In this document: positions 1-8,031 of the stretch, one piece after another
Numbering within the stretch: position 1 is the stretch's first letter
Layout of the letters: the number at the start of each line of letters is the position of its first letter
From: Alphaproteobacteria bacterium
GTDB lineage: Bacteria > Pseudomonadota > Alphaproteobacteria > UBA7985 > JAUIBT01
Reading direction: 5' to 3'
Length of the DNA: 64,000 nt
Assembly (NCBI GenBank): GCA_030428255.1
Contig: JAUIBT010000002.1
Span: forward strand, 1-64,000
Translations under genes and position numbers: made by a program
Notes under the pieces: generated by a model
Seen by the model: only the letters and a program-made list of their open reading frames with translations
Told to the model about the DNA's origin: nothing
Database searches by the model: none

Positions 1-2
1 TC

Positions 3-119
3 AACAAGATCAAATACTTCCGCAGAGTGGCAACGCGATATGAAAAACACGCCGCTAACTACCTGGCAATGCTCAAGCTCGCGTCCATTGCCATCTGGCT
101 ACGATTTATGAGTCTGTGA
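3..119 (+). mobile_element. IS5-family transposase, C-terminal fragment cut by the window edge
   Basis: The reading frame entering from the left edge gives 38 residues (NKIKYFRRVATRYEKH...AMLKLASIAIWLRFMSL) and stops with TGA at 117-119. The pattern R-x-A-T-R-Y-E-K followed by Y-L-x-M-x-x-L-A-S-I-x-I-W-L-R is the usual C-terminus of DDE transposases of the IS5 family (IS427-like group), which excise and reinsert the element. The rest of the gene and the left end of the element lie outside the window, so intactness and exact subgroup cannot be judged. I could not place the right terminal inverted repeat with confidence because its partner is missing. Confidence 0.8.
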
Positions 120-367
120 CCTAGCAGGCTGCTTTATGCTAGTTTGGATCTTGGCAGAATCCTGGAGGGATGGTTTTTTTTGCACTCTAGTTCTGTTGAC
201 TAGCTATCCGCCGACTGCCTGGTTTAAGAAGAAACGTGCGCAGAAGGGTTAGATGTTTGATCCCAGATTTTGGTGGTGCATTGTTTTCGCCGCCATTGAA
301 GGCGGCCAACTGCGATCAGGGCCCGACCTAGATCAAGGCTGAACTTTCCTCGCAACCGGCTGCCGAG
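120..367. other. Right flank of the IS element, no gene seen
   Basis: This stretch follows the transposase stop and runs to the end of the convergent cupin gene. It should contain the right end of the IS element. It has a run of eight T at 174-181 and a small GC hairpin (GCCGCC/GGCGGC, about 291-306) without a T tract. No reading frame here resembles a known protein. Confidence 0.5.
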
Positions 368-733
368 TCACTCAAGTTGAACAATGACTGACAAGAAATC
401 CTCGTCACTTATGACCATGGTGTGGTGACCTTTGCCGTGCTTGTCTTCCATGTGCCACACATCGCCAGGCCCAATATCGCGGAACTCTCCATCGCTTGCG
501 GTCACACGAATTGATCCAGCCAGACAAACGAGCTTTTGAGCGACGGGCGTTGGGTGAATTGGCTCATCCCAACCTGGCGGCAGCCTTAGAAAGAGGGTCT
601 GCTTGGCTGGCTCTGGCTCAGAAATCTCAATCGCCTTTGCAGGAGGCGCAAAGCTGCGCTCCTCCAGCGCGACATCAACGGTATCCCAGTGGCTCTCGCC
701 CTCATCGTCCGCATATAGCTTGTGAAATCTCAC
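368..733 (-). CDS. Cupin-domain protein
   Basis: The product is 121 residues. The core pattern P-P-G-W-x5-H-P-T-P, a short L-x-G-S turn, G-D-x-x-x-x-G-P-G-D and a later H-G-K-G-H-H is that of a small single-domain cupin, a beta-barrel often holding a metal through His and Glu residues. I chose the GTG at 733-731 because an AAGGA ribosome site lies 7 bases upstream and the family-like sequence starts there. An ATG at 796 would add 21 residues of low-complexity sequence. It follows the DMGDH-like gene after a 194-base gap on the same strand and could be part of that unit. Substrate and reaction are unknown. Small cupins range from sugar isomerases to dioxygenases and regulators, so no function is assigned. 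Confidence 0.75.
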   Translation of the reverse strand: MRFHKLYADDEGESHWDTVDVALEERSFAPPAKAIEISEPEPAKQTLFLRLPPGWDEPIHPTPVAQKLVCLAGSIRVTASDGEFRDIGPGDVWHMEDKHGKGHHTMVISDEDFLSVIVQLE

Positions 734-927
734 TTTGGCTTCCTTTTGGGCTGGGCAGGTGGCTGGAACGCTCCCGCGATGGCGGCGAACCGCCACGCCT
801 CGCGAACGCGCTCACCATCACTATGACGGTCTCAGCGGCCAGCGGCAAGCCCGCCGCCCGCGCCCATGCTTGAATTGCACCCAGGACGCCGAGCGGCAGC
901 GTGCCCGATGGCACGGCTCGACGACCC

Positions 928-3429
928 TTAGGCCCGCAAGCGTTCGTTTTTAGTGTCGAACAGCGCGTCGCTGGTCACGGTGGCGCCAAAGCGCTGGCCG
1001 AAGATCTCCACCTCGACCCGCTGGCCTTCTTGCGCCGCATCGATTTGCATGGTGGCCATCATGATGCTGCGCCCCAGGCGCGCACCAAAGGCCGAAGATG
1101 TCACCAAGCCCACCGCGCGCGTTCCATCAAACACGGTCGATAGGTAGGGCGCGTCGACCTCCAGCACATCATCGACCAACAGCATGACCGAGGTCTGCTT
1201 GAGGCCCTCCGCCAGCTCGGCTTGCACCGCCGCCTTGCCGATGAAGTCGCCCGGCTTATCGACCTTGATAAAGCGACCGACGCCGCACTCGTGACCGCTG
1301 AAGTCGTTGGTCAGGTCCTGCTTCCAGTTCTTATAGCCCTTCTCCAGGCGCAAGGCGTCCAGCGCATAGCCGCCAAAATCTTCCGCGCCCGCTGCGCTCA
1401 GCGCCTGATAGGCCCCCAGCGCGCGCACCATGGGCACGTGCAGCTCCCAGCCCAGCTCACCGGCGAAGGTCACACGGATCGCCAGCGCCTGGCTGTGGCC
1501 GACATCCACCCATTGGTGGCTCAGCCAAGGGAAGGCCTCGTTGCTCAACTCGCAATCCAGCACCTGGCTCAAGACCTTGCGGGCGGTCGGGCCGGTGACC
1601 ACCAGCGTATCCCAAGCCTCGGTGATGTTGGTCAGGCTCACACTGCCGTCGGCGGGCAAGTGCTGCTCCAGCCAGTCTTGATCGTGCCATTCCGCGCCCG
1701 CTGCACCCAACAGCCAGAAGTGGTCGTCGGCAAAACGGGTCAAGGTAAACTCGGTCAGCATGCGGCCCTTGGGCGTCAGGCAATAGACCAGGCCGATGCG
1801 CCCCGGCTTGGGCATGGCCGAACAGGTAATGGCGTCAAACCAAGCGCCAGCGCCCGGTCCTTTGATCTCAAAGCGAGCAAAGCCCGGCAGGTCCATCAGA
1901 CCGCAGCGCTGCGTTACGATCTCCAACTCGCGGTCTACCAGTGACTGGAAGTCGGGCTTACCCAAGGTATTTTGCGGTTCGGGAAACTGGCCTTCGGGAT
2001 CGAAATAGACCGCCCGCTCCCAGCCCGCGCGCGCGCCAAATCGGGCACCCTTGGCGGCCTGCGCGGCATAGACCGGGGAGGTGCGCACAGGCCGCCCGTG
2101 CGGGCGCTCTTCATGCGGGAAGTGCTGGGCGTATTCGTGGGAATAGACCTCAATCGCCTTGGCCGTCGCATAGGCTTGGGTGTTGGCGTAGGAGGTGAAG
2201 CGGCGCGGATCGCAGGACCACATGTCCCATTCGCATTCGCCGTGGATGATCCATTCAGCAGCCACCTTGCCCGCACCGCCTGACTGGGTGATACCGAAGG
2301 TAAAGACGCAGGCCTCAAAGGCGTTGCGCAAGCCCGGTGCGGGACCGATCAGCGGGTTGCCGTCCGGCGCATAGGGGATGGGGCCGTTAATCACGCGCGA
2401 CACGCCGCCTTTGCCCAAGATCGGCACGCGCGCCATGGCATCCTCGATGTAGGGCTCCAGGCGGTCCAGATCCTCGTCCCAAAGCTGGAAGCTGAAGTCG
2501 TCTGGCATGGGGTCCTTGCGGTGATCCCAGCGCGACTTGCAGTGATATTCATAAGGACCCAAGATCAGGCCGTGCTTTTCCTGACGCAGGTAATAAGAGA
2601 CATCCGGGTCACGCAACAGCGGCAGGCGTTGGTCGCCGCGCTCGCTCAGCTCAGGGATGGCGTCGGTCAGCAAATATTGGTGCTCCAGCGTGGCAATCGG
2701 CAGCTTGCGGCCCATCATGTCGGCGATTTCCTGCGCGCGATAGCCCGCCGCGTTGACGATAATCTCGGCGTGGATGCTGCCTTTGTCGGTGGTCACGTCC
2801 CAGGAGTGATCGGCGCGCTGACCTAAGCCCGTCACCGAGCAGAAGCGCACCACCTTCGCGCCCAAATCGCGCGCGCCCTTGGCGTAGGCCTGGCTGAGCT
2901 GGGCCGGGTCGATGTCGCCATCTGAGGGGTCCCAAATGCCGCCGACCAAATCGTGGCCTTCTAGGAAGGGATAGACGGCCTTCATATCGGCAACGGTCAT
3001 CATCTCCATGCCGATGCCATCCGGCGAGCCGCCCATGTGTTTTTGCATGGAATGGACGTGCTTGAACTCGTTCAGCCGATTGGCATTGTGTGCCAGGCGG
3101 ATCGAGCCCGTGTTGTGGTAGTTCATGGGGTAATCGACGCGCTCGCCCAACACCTTGAAGAGCTGGGTCGAATAGTTCTGCATCAACATGACTGACCAGG
3201 AACCGGAAAAGGAGGGGCAGTTGCCCGCCGCGTGCCAAGTCGAGCCAGAGGTCAGCTCGTTCTTCTCAATCAAAACGCAGTCGGTCCAGCCCGCCAGCGC
3301 TAGATGGTAGAGGATCGAGCACCCCACCGCGCCGCCGCCGATAATCACCACTCGCGCTGAGCTGGGAAAGGTATCGCCGCCAGACATAGGCGTGCTGCTT
3401 GGGCTTGGGGGAGTTGCGAATTCGGTCAT
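928..3429 (-). CDS. FAD-dependent dimethylglycine/sarcosine dehydrogenase-like protein with GcvT domains
   Basis: This 833-residue protein has the architecture of dimethylglycine and sarcosine dehydrogenases: an N-terminal FAD-binding oxidoreductase half (GGGAVGCS at about 31-38), a middle domain, then GcvT and GcvT_C folate-binding domains from about residue 440 to the end. The motif ELTSGSTWHAAG carries His66, aligning with the histidine that binds FAD covalently in mammalian DMGDH. Members oxidise an N-methyl group and pass the C1 unit to tetrahydrofolate. The ATG at 3429 has GGAG 8 bases upstream. It lies 51 bases downstream of the MttB-like gene, so the two probably act on the same methylated amine, with the flavoprotein removing later methyl groups. 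The exact substrate (dimethylglycine, sarcosine or another N-methyl compound) cannot be decided from sequence. Confidence 0.85.
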   Translation of the reverse strand: MTEFATPPSPSSTPMSGGDTFPSSARVVIIGGGAVGCSILYHLALAGWTDCVLIEKNELTSGSTWHAAGNCPSFSGSWSVMLMQNYSTQLFKVLGERVDYPMNYHNTGSIRLAHNANRLNEFKHVHSMQKHMGGSPDGIGMEMMTVADMKAVYPFLEGHDLVGGIWDPSDGDIDPAQLSQAYAKGARDLGAKVVRFCSVTGLGQRADHSWDVTTDKGSIHAEIIVNAAGYRAQEIADMMGRKLPIATLEHQYLLTDAIPELSERGDQRLPLLRDPDVSYYLRQEKHGLILGPYEYHCKSRWDHRKDPMPDDFSFQLWDEDLDRLEPYIEDAMARVPILGKGGVSRVINGPIPYAPDGNPLIGPAPGLRNAFEACVFTFGITQSGGAGKVAAEWIIHGECEWDMWSCDPRRFTSYANTQAYATAKAIEVYSHEYAQHFPHEERPHGRPVRTSPVYAAQAAKGARFGARAGWERAVYFDPEGQFPEPQNTLGKPDFQSLVDRELEIVTQRCGLMDLPGFARFEIKGPGAGAWFDAITCSAMPKPGRIGLVYCLTPKGRMLTEFTLTRFADDHFWLLGAAGAEWHDQDWLEQHLPADGSVSLTNITEAWDTLVVTGPTARKVLSQVLDCELSNEAFPWLSHQWVDVGHSQALAIRVTFAGELGWELHVPMVRALGAYQALSAAGAEDFGGYALDALRLEKGYKNWKQDLTNDFSGHECGVGRFIKVDKPGDFIGKAAVQAELAEGLKQTSVMLLVDDVLEVDAPYLSTVFDGTRAVGLVTSSAFGARLGRSIMMATMQIDAAQEGQRVEVEIFGQRFGATVTSDALFDTKNERLRA

Positions 3430-3480
3430 GATAGGGGCTCCATTGCGCGGCCTGCCGTCCTTTGGCAGACCCCGTTCGGC

Positions 3481-5016
3481 TTAGAATTTGATAGGGAAGT
3501 TGGCCTCAATATAGGCCTGGACGTCCAGCGGAATGTGCTCAGGCTGCGGCTGGGCGAGGATGGCGTCCATGCGCTCGCGTGCCCGCCCCAGCAGGCTGGG
3601 CTTGCCGTGCTCGACCCATTCTTTGGGCGACCAACGCTCTGCCAGCTTGGGATAGAGGTATTCGCTCTCCATCAGGCTCAGGGTCATATCCGAGCCCAAG
3701 TAGTGCCCTGGCCCCTCAAGACAGGTCTTGGTGATGACCTCAACCGCCAGAGATTCCGGTTTAAAATCAATACCCTTAATGATGCGCATGCAAGCGCCCA
3801 GCATGTCATTGTCGATGATGTAGGACTCAAGACAGACGCCCAGCAAAGAGGCATGCATGCCCGCGCTCTCATAGACCATATTGACGCCCGCCATGCCCGC
3901 CAGCACGTTGGTATAGGCCTTTTCATAGCCCGACTGAGCGTCTGGCAATTTCGAATCGGTAATGCCCGCCGCCGAGCCGCCGGTTAGGTCGTAGTACTGC
4001 GCCATCTGACCGCAAGCGGCGGTGATCAGCGCCTGCTCAGGCGAACCGCCCGACATAGCGCCGGTGCGCAGGTCCGAGACAAAAGGCCAGGTGCCGAAAA
4101 TCGCCGGGTGGCCCGGCACGATGGCGTTGACATATACCAGTCCCGCCAGGCACTCGGCCACCGCCTGGGTCACTGCGCCCACGATTGAAGCTGGAGCTGT
4201 GGCACCCGCCTGCCCCGCCGACAACAACAGCACCGGCATGCCCGCGCGCGTTGCAATTTCCAAACAGCCGCAAGCCTCCTGAGCAAAGGTCAAGGGCGGC
4301 ACCACGAAGCAGTTCGACTGAGACACGAAGGGGCGTTTGCGAAAAGCCTCCTCGCCGCCGGCCACATAGTGCAACAGCTCCAAGCCTTGCTGCATGGTCC
4401 AGGCTTCGCAAAACGAGGTGCCGACGTGCTTGGAGGTGCCCTTGATCGCAGCGTAGAGCGTGTTGGTGTCCAAGTCTTGCAAATCGGTCAACTCACGCGC
4501 CACCATAGAGCGCTGGAAGAAATGGATATTGTCCATCTCCTCGACGATGCGCGCCGCCTTATACAAACCGATCGCGCTGGAATCTTCATAGGTGTTGGTC
4601 TCAAGATCAACCAAATGCACCGCCGCACCGGCCGTGCCATAATAGACGTTTGCGCCCCAGGGTTCCAGGTTGTGCTGCTCGTTCTGGGCGTGCAAGACAA
4701 AGCGGCGCGCGGCCTTGGCAAGCGTGTCTTCGACCAGCGCGCGCGGGAACAAGATGCGCCCCTGATCGCTGAGCTGGCAGCCCGCGCCAGTCAGAATCTC
4801 GGTCGCCGACGCGGTGGGATTGCCCATGCCCACGGCTTCAAGCAGGGTCAGGGCGGCCTGGTTGATGGCGTCTTGCTGCGCGGGCGACAGCGGTTGGAAC
4901 TGCCCGCCGGGCAGGCCCCCGCGCACCACATCAGACCGGCGCGGCGTGGCCAGCTTGCCTTTGCGCCCTGATCGCCGTGTGCTGCGGCCTGCCCCTTGGC
5001 TTGCATCGTGTTGCAT
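3481..5016 (-). CDS. Non-pyrrolysine MttB-family (trimethylamine/betaine-type) methyltransferase
   Basis: The 511-residue product matches the MttB family (COG5598) over its length, for example GTSFCEAWTMQQ, GHPAIFGTWPFVSDLRTGAM and the C-terminal LEGPGHYLGSDMTL. Classical MttB reads through an in-frame UAG as pyrrolysine. Here the frame is open with no internal stop, so this is a non-Pyl relative, the group that includes glycine-betaine and other quaternary-amine demethylases. A strong ribosome site (GGGAGGGAGG) precedes the ATG. The next gene downstream is a DMGDH-like flavoprotein with a folate domain. No corrinoid protein or reductive activase is encoded in this window, so the methyl acceptor is unclear: either a distant corrinoid protein, or chemistry unlike the methanogen system. 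The substrate is inferred only by family. Confidence 0.8.
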   Translation of the reverse strand: MQHDASQGAGRSTRRSGRKGKLATPRRSDVVRGGLPGGQFQPLSPAQQDAINQAALTLLEAVGMGNPTASATEILTGAGCQLSDQGRILFPRALVEDTLAKAARRFVLHAQNEQHNLEPWGANVYYGTAGAAVHLVDLETNTYEDSSAIGLYKAARIVEEMDNIHFFQRSMVARELTDLQDLDTNTLYAAIKGTSKHVGTSFCEAWTMQQGLELLHYVAGGEEAFRKRPFVSQSNCFVVPPLTFAQEACGCLEIATRAGMPVLLLSAGQAGATAPASIVGAVTQAVAECLAGLVYVNAIVPGHPAIFGTWPFVSDLRTGAMSGGSPEQALITAACGQMAQYYDLTGGSAAGITDSKLPDAQSGYEKAYTNVLAGMAGVNMVYESAGMHASLLGVCLESYIIDNDMLGACMRIIKGIDFKPESLAVEVITKTCLEGPGHYLGSDMTLSLMESEYLYPKLAERWSPKEWVEHGKPSLLGRARERMDAILAQPQPEHIPLDVQAYIEANFPIKF

Positions 5017-5179
5017 GTCGCCTCCCTCCCTGGCGTTTTTGGGCCGTTTGAGCCCTTTACCGGCAGCTAAATCAGAGGCTTAGGCACTTGTCTTGTGTGG
5101 GAGCGACAGTTTGCAACGGTGAGGCACAACCCGCCACTTTGTGCCCGGTTTGCCGCGGCTGCGAGGCGGTTAGATGCGG

Positions 5180-5521
5180 TCAGAAGTAGTCAGGCTCGCG
5201 GTAGCGCCCGACGTAGAGGAAAAATGCCCCCAAGACGCCCACCAAGAAGACAAAGCCCATGTCAAAGATCGGCGAAATCAAGAAGCGATCGAGAAGGCTC
5301 AAAAGCTCTGAATTGGGCAACTGCGCCATGATGGTTTGGCTGAGCGTCAAGGCAGTGTCTTGACCACCCTCGCCCGCACCCAGGCCCAGCCTCATCCAGA
5401 TCTGATTGCTGGACATAAAGCTCCAGCGCCCCACCGCCAGATAGCTGAAAGAAGAGAAGGCAAAGGCCAAGATTGACAGGCTGGCCAACAGGCTGCCAAG
5501 GGCCCAGAAAATCAGTCGCAT
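5180..5521 (-). CDS. Small membrane protein, unknown function
   Basis: The product is 113 residues starting MRLIFWALG, with TGAGG four bases before the ATG. An upstream ATG at 5569 would add 16 poorly conserved-looking residues. Two hydrophobic segments are seen: residues about 4-28 and 85-104, the second ending in YVGRYREPDYF. The loop between them (about 50 residues, with SNQIWMRLGLG) would lie on one side of the membrane. I do not recognise the family. It stands alone between the methylamine unit and tRNA-Ser, 163 bases from the former, and its role cannot be inferred from context. Confidence 0.6.
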   Translation of the reverse strand: MRLIFWALGSLLASLSILAFAFSSFSYLAVGRWSFMSSNQIWMRLGLGAGEGGQDTALTLSQTIMAQLPNSELLSLLDRFLISPIFDMGFVFLVGVLGAFFLYVGRYREPDYF

Positions 5522-5658
5522 TGCCTCAAATCGCCTTTCGATGATGCTGGTTTTTGGGTGACAGAGCAACCTGCCCTGCCCGCGCCGTCCAAGCGCTTAT
5601 ATCAAAGCATTCTGGGCTTGCCAATTTCTGCCAACATGACTATGCCTAGCCTTCCTGC

Positions 5659-5748
5659 GGTGAGGTGGCCGAGTGGCTTAAGGCGCACGCCTGGAACGCG
5701 TGTATAGGGGAAACTCTATCGAGGGTTCGAATCCCTCTCTCACCGCCA
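5659..5748 (+). tRNA. tRNA-Ser (GGA anticodon)
   Basis: This is a 90-base class II tRNA. The acceptor stem GGTGAGG pairs with TCTCACC (one G-T pair), followed by discriminator G and an encoded CCA. The anticodon stem CACGC/GCGTG holds the loop CTGGAAC, giving anticodon GGA (reads UCC and UCU). A long variable arm (TATAGGGGAAACTCTATC) and the T arm GAGGGTTCGAATCCCTC are clear. A terminator follows immediately. The gene sits at the edge of an unusual, AT-richer segment, as tRNA genes used as integration sites often do. Confidence 0.97.
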
Positions 5749-5773
5749 TTATCTTGTAGCGAACCCGAGATGT

Positions 5774-5805
5774 GGCTCCCGTTGGGGGCCTTTTTCTTTT
5801 TGTTT
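5774..5805 (+). terminator. Rho-independent terminator of tRNA-Ser
   Basis: GGCTCCC-gtt-GGGGGCC forms a 7-bp stem with a 3-base loop, followed directly by a T-rich tract (TTTTTCTTTTTGTTT). It lies 26 bases after the tRNA CCA end. Confidence 0.85.
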
Positions 5806-6497
5806 CAAAGGCGTCTGGCGGAGCCATCTGTCTCTGACCGAGCGAACCTCTCCCGGCCGATACGGCTTCGCGAAAGCCTGCGTTTTCCGCCAGCTCCGAC
5901 CTTCGGATCGGCGCACCTTCTGCGGCCGTTCTCCGGTTGGCGTCGGAGGTCAGAAAAAACGCAGTAGGCGTTCCATGGTTAGTGTGGAGGCAATCGCCCG
6001 CATTGCATCGTAGCTGGCAAGATATGATACCCCTATTCAGCGGGCTTCGATGTCTCTCTCAAACACCGTGCCCATCTGCTCCGCCCAGGGTAGTCTCGCC
6101 ACGCCGCAGAGGTCGAAGATCGACAGCACCGTTGGCACGCGTCGCAGGCCAGGCGTCTCAGCACCTCCGGCGACAGATCGGCGAGCCGCATCATGCGGCT
6201 CACAAACCGGTCGAAGACCTTCTCGGCCTCTGCCAATCGTCTCGCGTCGTGACGATGCGCGATCTGTATGGGCCTGCAATGCAGGGAGCCAAAAAGAGTC
6301 CCAGCAACTTTTGCGCCTTGACAAGGGCGGTGCCTAGTAACTTTATCTGGCACGTTCTGTGCCAGTGTGGGCGCAAACCGGACAAGTGGCGTGGTGAGAT
6401 TGAGGTCATCAAACCCAAAACTCAGGATGCCATGTGCCAGCCGCGACAGAAATCTCAAAGTCAACCGGGGTATCTCTCCGCAATCGAAAAGTGCGAT
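5806..6497. other. Gene-poor segment after tRNA-Ser
   Basis: Apart from the recombinase-like remnant at 6037-6251 this 690-base stretch holds no gene I can support. It contains inverted matches such as TGGCGGA (about 5816) with TCCGCCA (about 5886). A frame that runs through it into the glycosyltransferase is low-complexity and lacks a ribosome site, so I do not treat it as coding. Confidence 0.5.
6037..6251 (-). pseudogene. Remnant of a serine-recombinase-type C-terminal region
   Basis: One frame reads RRLAEAEKVFDRFVSRMMRLADLSPEVLRRL. The text then continues only in a second frame as LRRVPTVLSIFDLC...LPWAEQMG to a stop at 6037. Together these resemble the C-terminal helix-turn-helix block found in many large serine recombinases (AEAEGV-x-x-x-YVSRxLRLAxLSPEV...). 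The frame switch near 6149 and absence of any catalytic domain make it a decayed fragment. Similarity was judged by eye, so the family call is moderate. It lies between tRNA-Ser and an AT-rich glycosyltransferase gene, consistent with an old mobile island. Confidence 0.45.
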
Positions 6498-7274
6498 ATG
6501 ACAGACCAAACAAAACTCCCCATTTCGTGTTTTATCATAGCTTTGAACGAAGCAGATCGCATCGCCGGTGCCATTGAAAGCGTGAAGGAGTGGGTTGATG
6601 AAGTAATTGTCATCGATTCCGGGTCTACCGACGGAACAGTTGAGATTGCAGAAAACCTGGGCGCAAAAACGTTCCACAACGATTGGAACGGCTACGGCCT
6701 GCAAAAGCGCTTCGGCGAAACAAAATGTAAAAACACCTGGATTTTGAACATCGATGCGGATGAGCGAATCTCCGAAGAGTTGCGCGTCGAAATTGCCAAT
6801 TTATTCAACCCACTTCCCACATGCGATATATATAAAATTCATATCTGTGACGTGTTTGCGCACGAAAGCAAGCCGGCACCTTGGGCCTTCGGTTACTGGC
6901 AATATCGGCTCTACAACATCAATTTTGGGCGCTTTTCAGACTCAACGGTCCACGATACCGTGCGGCCGATCCCAACTGCCAAAACGCAGAAATTAAAAGC
7001 AAAAATGCACCATCACTCAATTCGATCGGTGGAGTGGATGATAGCCAAGTGCAACCGCTACTCTGATATGCAAGCAGCCGATATCATCAACAAAAAGCGC
7101 AAGATTTCTGTATTACGACTAATATCAGAATTTCCGATTTCGTTTCTTAAAGCGTATTTCCTGCGACGTTGGTGTTTGTATGGGGTTTGGGGTGTAATTA
7201 TATCGTACAACTTCGCCTTTTGTCGTTTTTTGCGCTTGGCAAAAGTTTTTGAAGCCCGACTTGGGGGCCAATAG
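6498..7274 (+). CDS. Family 2 glycosyltransferase, WaaE/KdtX-like
   Basis: The 258-residue product starts MTDQTKLPISCFIIALNEADRI, the standard GT-A N-terminus, with the nucleotide-sugar loop VIDSGSTDGTVEIA and the metal-binding motif in WILNIDADERI. The DADE form and the following E-E-L-R-x-E-I match the WaaE/KdtX subgroup, which adds a hexose to lipopolysaccharide core or a related glycan. The C-terminal 60 residues are hydrophobic and basic, suggesting membrane association. Its codons are clearly AT-richer than the neighbours, and it is a lone plus-strand gene behind tRNA-Ser beside a recombinase remnant, which suggests horizontal acquisition. No strong ribosome site is seen before the ATG. 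A longer frame reaching upstream to 5937 is rejected. Donor and acceptor sugars are unknown. Confidence 0.8.
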   Translation: MTDQTKLPISCFIIALNEADRIAGAIESVKEWVDEVIVIDSGSTDGTVEIAENLGAKTFHNDWNGYGLQKRFGETKCKNTWILNIDADERISEELRVEIANLFNPLPTCDIYKIHICDVFAHESKPAPWAFGYWQYRLYNINFGRFSDSTVHDTVRPIPTAKTQKLKAKMHHHSIRSVEWMIAKCNRYSDMQAADIINKKRKISVLRLISEFPISFLKAYFLRRWCLYGVWGVIISYNFAFCRFLRLAKVFEARLGGQ

Positions 7275-7292
7275 ACACGGACAGATGCTGAA

Positions 7293-7324
7293 TCTCCCTC
7301 CAGCGGTGGGGAGAGCCCTTTTTT
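7293..7324 (+). terminator. Terminator after the glycosyltransferase
   Basis: TCTCCC pairs with GGGAGA across a 10-base loop, then GCCC and six T. It lies 18 bases past the stop codon. The T run abuts the G12 homopolymer. Confidence 0.65.
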
Positions 7325-7336
7325 GGGGGGGGGGGG
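7325..7336. repeat. Homopolymer of 12 G
   Basis: Twelve consecutive G directly follow a T run. Tracts of this length are hypermutable by slipped-strand mispairing and are also prone to sequencing error, so the true length is uncertain. No gene clearly spans it. Confidence 0.9.
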
Positions 7337-7850
7337 TGACCTCACACCACGGCCAGCCTCTTGAACGTCATTTTCGCCGTGAAGGTCCTGACAGCGAGGC
7401 CTGCGAGCCATAGGAGCTGAGCATATGGTGGTCCCAATCCTCGTCCAGGTTCCACCCACCGAGGCGATCCTGCGCAGACTGCCCGGGCGACCGGTTTCGC
7501 TCAGATAGACGGGTGAGTATTCGAGATCACCGCAGAGCGCCAGGCCGTCACCGGCAGCGACCAATGAGGGCCAAACCGCTGCGCTCGCTTCACGGTGGCT
7601 TGCGGCCTCATTCGCGCGCAGTTGCCGTTGGGCTTTGTTGCCCCTGCAAGCATGCACGCCACGGAATTGCGCATAGCGCGGCGAGTCCTGGCCTCGTACA
7701 AGGCCCGTCGCTCTGGAGCATGTTTTGTTGAATTGCATTCACTCAACACGCTCTACCTATTTGATTTTAACGCAAATCCATGCTCGGAAGTGTTGAGACT
7801 TTCTCGCAGTGTGCTCCGGACTCCGGGTTTTGGTCCGAGGTCCAGAACAC
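7337..7850. other. Unassigned segment with broken minus-strand frames
   Basis: About 510 bases without a supported gene. Two overlapping minus-strand frames (7501-7749 and one entering from 7738) have coding-like stretches (for example SLPVTAWRSAVISN and GDGLALCGDLEYSPVYL) that share codon register only piecewise. This looks like a frameshifted relic of an unidentified gene. I cannot name its family. Confidence 0.4.
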
Positions 7851-7887
7851 AAAAAGGGCGCTGCAAGCAACGCCCCTTTTTGTTTTT
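7851..7887 (-). terminator. Bidirectional hairpin terminator downstream of the XRE regulator
   Basis: AAAAAGGGGCG (minus strand) pairs across a short loop with CGCCCTTTTTG: GGGCG/CGCCC stem with A runs before and T runs after on both strands. It is 145 bases beyond the stop of the XRE gene. Confidence 0.75.
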
Positions 7888-8031
7888 CGGTCACAGAGTG
7901 TCGCAGCCGTCGCGCCAAGATTTCGGGATCTAGCACGGAGCGAGTCCTCCCGCTTTGTCATTGCGCCGACAAAGCGCCCCAGCTCTGGCGAATCAATCCC
8001 AGAACCAGGAACGAGGGGCCAGTTGGCTGAC

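Noticed and set aside
702-914. Minus-strand 70-residue frame overlapping the cupin start
   Set aside because: No ribosome site or family pattern, and it runs into the start of the cupin gene in another frame.
3481-5016. Pyrrolysine-containing MttB
   Set aside because: The frame has no in-frame UAG, so it is the non-pyrrolysine form.
5665-5967. Plus-strand frame starting inside tRNA-Ser
   Set aside because: Its first 28 codons are the tRNA itself, a common artefact, and the rest has no family pattern.
5937-6497. N-terminal extension of the glycosyltransferase
   Set aside because: The added 187 residues are low-complexity, run antisense to the recombinase remnant, and the glycosyltransferase fold begins at MTDQTK.
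5749-7850. Second copy of the tRNA-Ser 3-prime end as an attachment repeat
   Set aside because: I searched by eye for the T-arm and acceptor sequence downstream and found no copy in the window.
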